A DNA stretch of 61,901 nucleotides from Dinochytrium kinnereticum (Eukaryota > Chytridiomycota > Chytridiomycetes > Chytridiales > Chytridiaceae): contig JADGJT010000073.1 of assembly GCA_027604005.1 (NCBI GenBank), forward strand, positions 14,178 through 76,078. The letters run 5' to 3'. The position numbers and the translations under genes were made by a program. The notes under the pieces are model-generated. The model was not told where the DNA came from and searched no databases. It worked only from the letters and a program-made list of their open reading frames with translations. How positions within the stretch are numbered: position 1 is the first letter of the stretch; the number at the start of each line of letters is the position of its first letter. Shown here in pieces: positions 55,161 through 61,901 of this stretch.

Positions 55161-55188
55161 GGGGGCATTTTGCCCGCCGTGATTCTTT
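55161..55188 (-). repeat. Right terminal inverted repeat
   Basis: On the minus strand this reads aaagaatcacggcgggcaaa then atgccccc, matching the left copy with one-base differences in two A runs. The core is also a small hairpin (gggggcatttt/gcccgcc). Confidence 0.75.
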
Positions 55189-56529
55189 ATTCCTTTTGTA
55201 AAGTGCTTCAAGAGGGGCTACTAGAAGGGGGTCTATCCCGCTACTAGAAGTATTCTTAAGCTTCACAATCATCTGTAAGACATTTTTAACATGCCCTCAC
55301 TCCTAGCTCGTCTACACAGGGCGCCTTTCAGGCCGCACTCCCCTTCCAGGACAATCTGGTAGCCCATGTCATCGCCAGAGATCATGAACAGAGGTGGTTT
55401 ATTCAAGCAGACCTTCGCAAGGGGTTGTGCTGCCATGAAGGCGTCTATCTCTGATTGACCATTACCTAGACAATGTCTTGGTCTAGCCCCCCGGCGACGT
55501 CTGATCCTTGAACGCCTCACGGAATACTCAAACACGATAAATATAAATGGGGAGGGAGAGCATAGCTCTAGGGCTGGCCTGCAACTAGGTTTTTATGCAG
55601 GTTGTATATCAGTTTAATGCTCTCTCATATATCTAATCACTAAACACAGTATATATACACATATACACACAACTATCTTCACTTCTAAATCATCAATATG
55701 AGTCTTACGCGTCATCGACGCTGTATAAACAATTATCATTAAACAATGTTCGCGCACTAGCTACTAAGCACTTGTGCCTTTTCGGTAACAGTTATTCATA
55801 ACTTCACACACGGTAGAAAGGAGAACCCTTACTCTAAAGACAGCTTGTTGCTAAAAGGCTGTAGAGAAAGTTTACTTCAGGACATTTATTGTATTTCAGA
55901 AGTAGGTAGCTTTTACATACCCAGAACCCCTTCCTTTAAGTACTCATGCTCGTGTCTTTTCCTCCCAGAAAGGCACTATCACATCCCCCCCTCCATGACC
56001 GTGCTAATCTAAGCACCTGATACAAAAAAAGAATGTTTTCTAGTGGTGAACGCCTCAATGAATAACAAAAAGAACGTCCTAAAACATAAACAAGGATAAA
56101 GAGAAACTACTGCCCTTCCTTACTGGTGCAGCCGTTCGGCTAACAGTTCTTTAGAATCCCCTCAGAAGAAAAACTCATTTAGGATGGGGAGAAGGAAGGA
56201 GTAAGGTGAAACTTGCAGTAAGTCGCGGTGATAACCATGTGGGAAGAAATGAGCTAATCTAACGCGTCGAGAGAATTCGATCTGTACGCGTCAACAATCC
56301 TAGAATCGTTTACGCGTCGAGGGTTCTCGTTCTTCGCCACCATTTTCTGTTTTTTCTCGGATATTTATTATTTGTACAAATAGAATATGCTTTTTTTTCT
56401 TTTTCGAGGACCCCTGCCATGTATTCCTGTGGCCTCTTTATGGCACAAGACAACTTACAAAAGGCTTTTTGCTGGTGGTTGCAATGGCTGTACCACACGC
56501 TTCTTAAGTCAAAAGTATCCCTTGTCCGC
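55189..56529. other. Intergenic region with ACGCGT motifs
   Basis: A short minus-strand frame at 55535-55269 (GNGQSEIDAF, CLNKPPLFMISGDDMGYQIV) may be a relic, but no family is recognised. AT-rich DNA with tatatatacacatatacac lies near 55650. The right end carries three ACGCGT words upstream of the first BIM1-like gene. No complete gene is supported. Confidence 0.5.
56262..56317 (+). promoter_or_regulatory. Cluster of three ACGCGT (MCB-like) motifs
   Basis: ACGCGT occurs at 56262-56267, 56286-56291 and 56312-56317, spaced 24 and 26 bp, about 210-270 bp upstream of the ATG at 56530. ACGCGT is the MluI cell-cycle box bound by MBF-type factors in yeasts. Two copies share the longer word acgcgtcgag. 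Function is inferred only from spacing and position. Confidence 0.4.
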
Positions 56530-57402
56530 ATGCTCAAGCACACCTTCATCACAGTCGTTGCTCTGCTCTCAGCCGGCGTCAATGCACATTACATCCTCTC
56601 TGTTCCCCGAACAAGGGGCTACATTGACGACAAAGAACCCATCGGGCCATGCGGTTCCTTCGACACTCCCGTCAACCCTGTCGCCTTTCCTTCAGGTACG
56701 TGTGCACCCAATAATGCCCAACGACCACCCGCTGATGCTGTATTTTGGCAACTGCAGTGTCAACCGTTCAGATCGCAGCTTTTCATTCAAAGGGCAACCT
56801 GACGGTGAATGTCAAACCTGCAGCCGCAGGTGCTGCCGATCCTTTCACGTTGGTCAAAGTATTTGCGGTTGAGAACCCCCCATCGGGCCCTTGCACTCCT
56901 CTTCCGTATGTCAACGACTTTCAAGTGGACCTTACAACTGTTAATGGGTTGAAGGAGGGTGATAGGGCCGTACTTCAGACTGTGTTTGATGGGCCCGATG
57001 GAATTCTGTATCAGTGCGCAGGTGAGGGTTGCCGGTTATCGGGTTCTGGCAGCCATGCGACTCCTTACCTTATACTTTTTTTTCTCTCCAAAAGATATCC
57101 AGATCGGAAATGCTCAAAATCTGCCCCCGCGAACGGATGATGGGCTTGGTACCGTTGACGAGGAAGATCTCGTTCCTTATGACCTTTGCACCATCCCCAA
57201 CATCTTGGATACCTGTCCAAAGCTGCAGTGCACTTCTGCTACCACCGCAACTGCGTTGAAGACCTCCACGATTGGAGCTTCAACCACCACCGCAGTCACC
57301 ACTGTCAAAGCCACATCGTCAGGATTGAATGGGAAGGGGGCGTTGATTGCGTCGGTTGCAGTTGCTGGTCTCGTTGCGCTTTCGATTGCCGCCGCAGTTT
57401 AG
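56530..57402 (+). CDS. Secreted BIM1-like/X325 copper-binding protein, GPI-type tail (copy 1)
   Basis: Three exons: 56530-56695, 56758-57021, 57095-57402. The signal peptide (MLKHTFITVVALLSAGVNA) is followed directly by a mature N-terminal His: HYILSVPRTRGYI, EPIGPCGSF. This fits the LPMO-like X325/BIM1 family, where His1 and an internal His bind Cu(II) and no polysaccharide oxidation is known; Cryptococcus Bim1 serves copper uptake. Exon 2 has the internal His (QIAAFHSKGNLTVNV) and FDGPDGILYQCA. Exon 3 has DLCTIPNILDTCPKLQCTSA, then a Ser/Thr-rich spacer and a hydrophobic end (ALIASVAVAGLVALSIAAAV) expected for a GPI signal. Predicted location is the outer plasma membrane or wall. It faces copy 2 convergently. 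Confidence 0.8.
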
Positions 57403-57476
57403 ATCAGTCTCTTCCTTCTCCACCTTTAACTCATATGTTTGACGCTCCACAGCTAAGTTGAAGTATGTATTTGCGA

Positions 57477-57482
57477 ATAAAA
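57477..57482 (+). terminator. AATAAA polyadenylation signal, BIM1-like copy 1
   Basis: The hexamer lies 75 bp after the TAG at 57400-57402, within the 175-bp convergent spacer. Confidence 0.5.
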
Positions 57483-57577
57483 GTCATGAAAATGAATATG
57501 CAATCTTATATTATGCGGTTTGTTTTCATGAGCCAACAAGCTTTAAAAAAAGGAACACGGATCCAAGAGCTACCAGA

Positions 57578-58599
57578 TCACCAAGCAAACAAGGCGGCGA
57601 CTGCACTAAAGACAAACCCAACTTTGGCAGCGGTGGCCACGCGATCAGAGTCTGAACTAATGAGGTTCTCATTGCCCTTCTTGGAAGCCGTTACAGCCTT
57701 TGTGGTGGACTCCAGTTTGGTCTCCGATACAGAGGTTAAAGTGGTGGAGACGCTAGAGGGAGGCCTTGTGGTCGATTCAGATGTAACCGCCGAAGTGGAC
57801 GACGAAACGGCGGCTGAGGAAGTTGACGAAGATGACGCGCTTGAAGATGAGACAGTCTTGGAGGTTGTCGTCGTGGTTGAAGCTCCACATTCAGCAGGGC
57901 AGGTTTTTTCAATGCCTGGAATAGTGCAGAGTTCTACAGGAATTGTATCGTCCTCAATAATGGTGTCAAGGCCTGCATCGTCTCTTGGGGGAAGAGTTTC
58001 CGTTCCAACTTTAATGTCTAAAGAGAACGTTTTGTCAGGTTTGCAGGATAACTGAGGTAAAAAACAACAACAAGAAAACAAACGAAAGCAAAAGTAAAAA
58101 AAGAAAAGTAATTACCAGCGCACTGATACAGCAGGCCATCTGGTCCATTGAAGAGGGTTCGAAGGACAGCGATGTCGCCGTCGACCAGACCAGCTGTGGA
58201 CAGGTCAACCTCGTAGCTTTTAATGTATGGAGGAGGGTTGCAGATCCACTCCCTCCCAAAGTCAATCCTGAAATCGCCGAGAGTCTTGAAGTCCGAAGTG
58301 CCCTCTTTCTTGACTTGAACGGTGATGACAGCCTTGGAGTGGAGGGCTGCGATGGTGATCTCCGATTCTTATGGAAAGAAGCGGTTGGTCAAGATCAGCT
58401 GGCTTCAACAATCAAGCTATTTTGCCAACGTACTGGATTTCATCGCAACTGGGTTGACAGGGTCCTCGAAGCCGCCGCACGGACCGATGAGGGTGCCCTC
58501 AATGTCAAACCCCCTGGTGAGAGGGACGGTGAGGTAGTAGTGAGCATTGACGACGGCGACGGAGGCGACGGCGAGAGCAACGACGGCTGCAGAGCGCAT
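57578..58599 (-). CDS. Secreted BIM1-like/X325 copper-binding protein, GPI-type tail (copy 2)
   Basis: Start ATG 58599-58597; the signal peptide MRSAAVVALAVASVAVVNA is followed by His1 in HYYLTVPLTRGFDIEG and by IGPCGGFEDPVNPVAMKS, where exon 1 ends (gtacgt donor near 58425) exactly as in copy 1. Exon 2 holds the internal His (ITIAALHSKAVITVQVKKEG) and FNGPDGLLYQCA. Exon 3 (about 58022-57578) has ELCTIPGIEKTCPAECG, a long Ser/Thr spacer and a hydrophobic end (VATAAKVGFVFSAVAALFAW), a GPI-type signal. Intron positions and the CTIPxxxxTCP motif match copy 1, so the two are recent paralogues in inverted orientation. Copper binding is inferred from the family. Confidence 0.8.
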
Positions 58600-58943
58600 G
58601 ATGGACAGAGACAGGGCAGCTGAATGAACGCAAAGACTGTGTGAGGGAGCAGAACGCGCAAAGGAGAAGGACGCGAGGGTGAGACGTGTAAGACCTGCGC
58701 CGGGCGAATGGCAAAATGCGAGCGTGTTTGGTCTGGTGTGCAACGCACGCCTTTTCAGGGCAGAATGCTGCATGCGCCAATGGCAGAACCCACGCACACC
58801 GACCGACGGCAAACGAACGGCTGGACTGAATGACTGACTGACTGACTGACTGACTGGGATTTCAAGGCTCTTTTAAAGGCCACGGGAAGAATCCATCCGA
58901 CACGCATCGCTCACTCACTGCTCAGCTTCTGCACTCGTCAAAC
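58600..58943. promoter_or_regulatory. Divergent spacer between BIM1-like copies 2 and 3
   Basis: This 344-bp region between two start codons holds a (GACT)n run (58827-58857) and a TATA-like ttttaaa at 58871-58877, about 70 bp before the ATG of copy 3. Confidence 0.45.
58827..58857 (+). repeat. (GACT)n tetranucleotide repeat
   Basis: About seven TGAC/GACT units, one interrupted at the left end. It sits between two divergent BIM1-like genes. Confidence 0.9.
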
Positions 58944-59628
58944 ATGCGATTCACCGTTCTTGCCGCCGCCATCCTGTCCTTGGCCTCATCGGTCGTTGCT
59001 CACGGAGGGGTAAGTCCTCTCTCTGCTTGTCTGCTGTCTGCTCCTGCGAACGAACGAACTGACTGCCTGCCTGCCTCCCTGCCAATCATTCAGTTCTCGG
59101 CACCGAGGCCCAGGTCTGCCTCTGGCTACTTTGCCCCATGCGGACGCAGCAACTCCCGCCCTTCACGCGTTCGTTCCAACCTGAGCATTGGTAAGACTCT
59201 GCGTCTGCTTTGTGCTATGACATGGAACTCTTTTTTTTAACATTGGGCTCTCTATCCTTTTTGCTTTTTAGGGAACTCCACACTTAGATACACCAATGGC
59301 CATGGTACCATCACCGGAGAGTTCCAACTCGCTGTCGCCCCCAACCCTGTCGACGCCGACTTTATCCACGTCCTTGGTCCAGCTGATATGGGGGAGGAGA
59401 CTTTTGTTGGAAACTACAACCTCACCAATATCACCGGGGCCGTCGTTGGAACCCAAGCGACCGTCAGGATCGTATATGTTACTGACCACGGACCAGAGAA
59501 GCTCTACGAGTGCGGTGATGTGGTGGGTAATTTACGTATTCATGACTGCGTGTTCCATTGTCGCACTTTGCGCACTTGGCTGACCATTGTCTTCGCGTTC
59601 TCATATTTTTTAGACCCTCATCGCCTAA
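58944..59628 (+). CDS. Small secreted BIM1-like protein without a GPI tail (copy 3)
   Basis: Four exons: 58944-59009, 59094-59190, 59272-about 59526, 59614-59628. The signal peptide MRFTVLAAAILSLASSVVA leaves a mature N-terminal His (HGGFSAPRPRS), then SGYFAPCGRSN. The third exon holds an internal His in RYTNGHGTITGEFQLAVAP and ends with the family-type LYECGDV. The last exon adds only TLIA and stops at TAA 59626-59628. The protein is about 140 residues and has neither the Ser/Thr spacer nor the hydrophobic tail of its neighbours, so it should be freely secreted. It belongs to a more distant branch (HGGF/HAVI) than copies 1 and 2, and is closest to copy 4. Similarity is by short motifs, so the family call is less certain. 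Confidence 0.68.
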
Positions 59629-60009
59629 GATGGAAATGAGGAAGGCCGTCCAGCCCAGCATCAAGTTGCTTACAAAAGATCTCATTTTGTCTTCCATTCT
59701 TGCCTCTGTTTCCCTCTTTTCTCCCTTTTTTTCGGCATGGGTTCTCCCGAAAACATGCGTTAGCAATAAAAGACAGAGGCGTAGACCAACATCCATCCCA
59801 AAATATTTTACCTTTAAGGGGTCTTTTTATTCCATTAAAATATCCGTCCAATGGCAATTGCTGCTCAGTCTGTCTCGCTAAACAGGGTCAAAGGAGGACA
59901 AAGCAAGGCAAACGCCAACCAGACTCTGAAGAGAAGATTCGTTGCTTTGTCTGTTTGCAGGTCACCTTTCACTTTCTCTTCTCGTGACAGCCGTCCTCCC
60001 ATTGAAGTT
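59629..60009. other. Intergenic spacer between BIM1-like copies 3 and 4
   Basis: This 381-bp stretch is unremarkable. It should contain the 3' UTR of copy 3 and the promoter of copy 4; no specific element is recognised. Confidence 0.45.
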
Positions 60010-61030
60010 ATGAAGGCCTTGACCATCACCATGGCTCTGTGCGCGCTTCTCTGGGCCGCATCAGCCAATGCACATGCTGTCGTCAGTCTCTACTCTCTCC
60101 TAGATTTGGAATGACCACACTCAACTAACCCAATCATCACAGATCACCTCTCCCAAGCCGCGAGAGAACTTCAGTGAAGCCAGACAGCTATTTCCTCCTT
60201 GCGGTCTTCGGCAGGAGGTTGGCGCCAGATCAGACTTTCCGATCTGTGAGTGATCCCAAACCAGTTTGCTTTCATTCGTTGCCTCCTTACCCTTAAACAA
60301 CCACAGCTGGAGGCACCTTAAGCTTGAACTCTTTCCATCCTTCTGCTGAGGTTGAGTTTCAGTTTGCTTTGGGTCCCAACCCTGGTGATGGCGATTTCGT
60401 GACAGTGAGGTCTGCATCGCTTACTTCAAGTGGGGTTCACTCAAGCCCTCCGCTTGATCTTGTGGCTGCCGTGCAGGCGGTTGACAATGGGTCCGTTGGA
60501 ACTCTAAGGTTCAGGTACAACGCCGGTGATGGGATTCTTTACCAGTGCTCAGATGTCGTGAGTATTGGTCTCATTGCTTTGCAGTGTTCTACTGTTTTCA
60601 TAACTCTTTCTAGGTCATCCGCGGAAGCCGTCAGCCCTCACCAACCCAGCCGCCTCAGACCTCCAATCCAACGACCCCATCACCAAACCCTACTCAGCCT
60701 GAACCATCTTCTCCTCAACCATCTAATCCAACGCAGTCGACCTCCGCCAACATTCCTGCTCCTGTCTCCAGCACGAACATCCAATCAAGCCTCATCTCTT
60801 CGACCGCGTCCAGAAACACCGCCTCTGGAAGTGGATTACCGACTACTTCTTCTGCATCTGGCTCGACCGCATCCGCTTTCTCCACCGCTACCCTACCTAC
60901 ATCAGGCAGTTTGTCGACGGAGGTTGGTGTTCCCACGACCACTTCTGCACCATCCTCGGCTTCGTTGGGAGCTGGTGGGGTGGGGTGGGGTCTTATTGGC
61001 GTGGTGGTGGGAATGGCGGTTTGGGTTTAA
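60010..61030 (+). CDS. Secreted BIM1-like protein with long Ser/Thr/Pro stalk (copy 4)
   Basis: Four exons: 60010-60081, 60143-60245, 60307-60558, 60614-61030. The signal peptide MKALTITMALCALLWAASANA precedes a mature N-terminal His (HAVITSPKPRENF), followed by QLFPPCGLRQEVGARSDFPI. An internal His appears in LNSFHPSAEVEFQFALGPNP, and GDGILYQCSDVV closes the folded domain. Exon 4 is a stalk of about 120 residues rich in Ser, Thr and Pro, likely O-glycosylated, ending in a hydrophobic segment (VGWGLIGVVVGMAVWV) typical of a GPI signal. His1 plus an internal His fits the copper site of the X325/BIM1 family. The stalk would hold the domain away from the membrane or in the wall. Confidence 0.75.
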
Positions 61031-61659
61031 ATGTTGGCTGTCTTCCTCATATAGTTTTTTCCAAGGTAGAGAGAGACCAAAAACCTCGAATAAAAAAGTC
61101 GAATGTACTTAGTTTTATGCATCCGTAGTGTGTTCTTTAAAGGTTTGTAAGCTAGGATCTTTTGAGTCTTGGCTCCGTGCGTTGAACTTCCTGACAGGTC
61201 TGCATGGTTGAAGAATCTCCTCCGATACGCATATTAGTGTGGAAAGTGGATCAATGTTTTGCTAAAGTTTCATTGTTGCGAGCTAGCTTATAAGATTAGA
61301 AGTTCCACTGTGTGAGACAATGGGGGTCTCTAGGGGTCACCAGTCGGGGATTCAATGGCGTTTATTGACAATAAAGAGGAGTAGGAGTGGGTCGTCAACA
61401 GGTGCTTCAGTGAGCTGAGCTGTTGGTACTGTTAGTAGGCACAGGACAGGCCCTGGCAACTTATAGTCCTGCTGCTACGGGCTGCTCATGTGAGCACACC
61501 GTCACTTTGGCTCTTGAGGCGACGCGTGTTATCGCCCTATTGGTAGAAGGTGCCTCCAAGGCTGTGCGTCCTTGACCTTGATGTACCTCATGATATCTCT
61601 GTACAACAGCTCAAGACATGTGAAAGCGGCTGACAGCCTCGTTTGAGCGAACGGGGTAG
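61031..61659. other. Intergenic region before the gag relic
   Basis: No gene is seen. The right half may belong to the leader or LTR side of the retroelement fragment that follows, but no second LTR copy is present in the window to test this. Confidence 0.4.
61089..61094 (+). terminator. AATAAA polyadenylation signal, BIM1-like copy 4
   Basis: The hexamer is 59 bp after the TAA of copy 4. Confidence 0.5.
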
Positions 61660-61901
61660 ACTAATCGAAACGCGCTTAGAAAGACGGTTTCAGCATTGAA
61701 GATGCAGGATGAAGATAACTTGAAGAAGCACATGGCGAAGCTTCAATCTCTGTTGCAGCAGTTAGAATCGGCGGGGGAGACAGTTCCTGAAGAGACACGA
61801 TGCTCCTACCTCCTGGCCTCATTACTGCATCATACGACATCATGGTCAGCACGCTAGAGAACGACGAGGTTAATGGAACCAAGTATGGATTCGTCGTGAA
61901 G
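61660..61901 (+). pseudogene. Ty1/copia-type gag fragment, frameshifted, runs off the window
   Basis: One frame reads KTVSALKMQDEDNLKKHMAK then LQSLLQQLESAGETVPEETR, a pattern typical of the gag (UBN2-like) helical region of Ty1/copia retrotransposons. It then leaves frame near 61805. The following matching part (SYDIMVSTLENDEVN) is in another frame. The upstream frame is closed by a stop near 61660. It is therefore a decayed or truncated copy; the rest would lie beyond the window. Confidence 0.5.

Larger units (their letters stand above)
54489..55188. mobile_element. 700-bp element with 28-bp terminal inverted repeats (MITE-like)
   Basis: The left end (54489-54516) and the right end (55161-55188) are inverted copies: aaagaaatcacggcgggcaa then atgccccc on the left; the complement of the right end reads the same apart from one base dropped and one added. 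The interior has no transposase. Its open frames have no family resemblance. Short length, inverted ends and no coding capacity suit a non-autonomous DNA transposon. No clear target-site duplication is seen at the flanks, so the exact ends are open. Confidence 0.5.

Noticed and set aside
55045..55535. Two overlapping minus-strand frames of 75 and 88 residues
   Set aside because: They could be a decayed coding relic, but neither has a recognisable domain or supporting splice signals.

Overview
The window is eukaryotic nuclear DNA, almost certainly from an early-diverging zoosporic (chytrid-like) fungus. Genes are split by short GT-AG introns, mostly 45-160 bp. Intergenic DNA is tight and carries poly-T/poly-A tracts. 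The content fits the zoosporic lineages: core fungal genes (midasin, the Pfs2/WDR33 polyadenylation factor, transketolase) sit beside animal-like signalling genes (ADCY10-type soluble adenylyl cyclase, GABA-B-type class C receptor) that Dikarya lack. The lineage is inferred from gene content only.

Layout. 0-0.4 kb: 3' end of a WD40 gene (+). 1.2-4.8 kb: SPRY/LisH/CTLH protein of the RanBP9/Gid1 type (-). 5.0-7.1 kb: membrane dipeptidase (-). 7.1-9.8 kb: a PstS-like binding domain fused to several membrane segments (-). 9.9-11.3 kb: F-box protein (+). 11.7-14.6 kb: Pfs2/WDR33 (-), divergent from the 18-kb midasin gene (+, 14.9-32.8 kb), which dominates the window. 32.9-36.1 kb: unrecognised basic, Ser/Pro-rich protein (-). 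36.3-37.9 kb: SET-domain protein (-), divergent from transketolase (+, 38.3-41.6 kb). 42.6-48.4 kb: soluble adenylyl cyclase (+), tail-to-tail with a class C GPCR (-, 49.1-53.2 kb); a 10-N assembly gap lies between them. 53.2-56.5 kb: a gene-poor stretch with a 700-bp element bounded by 28-bp inverted repeats. 56.5-61.0 kb: four small secreted genes of the copper-binding BIM1-like/X325 (LPMO-like) kind. The end of the window carries a decayed Ty1/copia-type gag fragment.

Functional links. The receptor/cyclase pair suggests cAMP signalling, the PstS-like gene adds a second putative sensor or nutrient-binding surface protein, and the four BIM1-like genes form a local family of predicted surface copper proteins. 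Midasin (60S ribosome assembly) and Pfs2 (mRNA 3'-end formation) share one short intergenic region. Exon boundaries were read by eye from splice signals and family similarity. Gene spans are firmer than individual exons.
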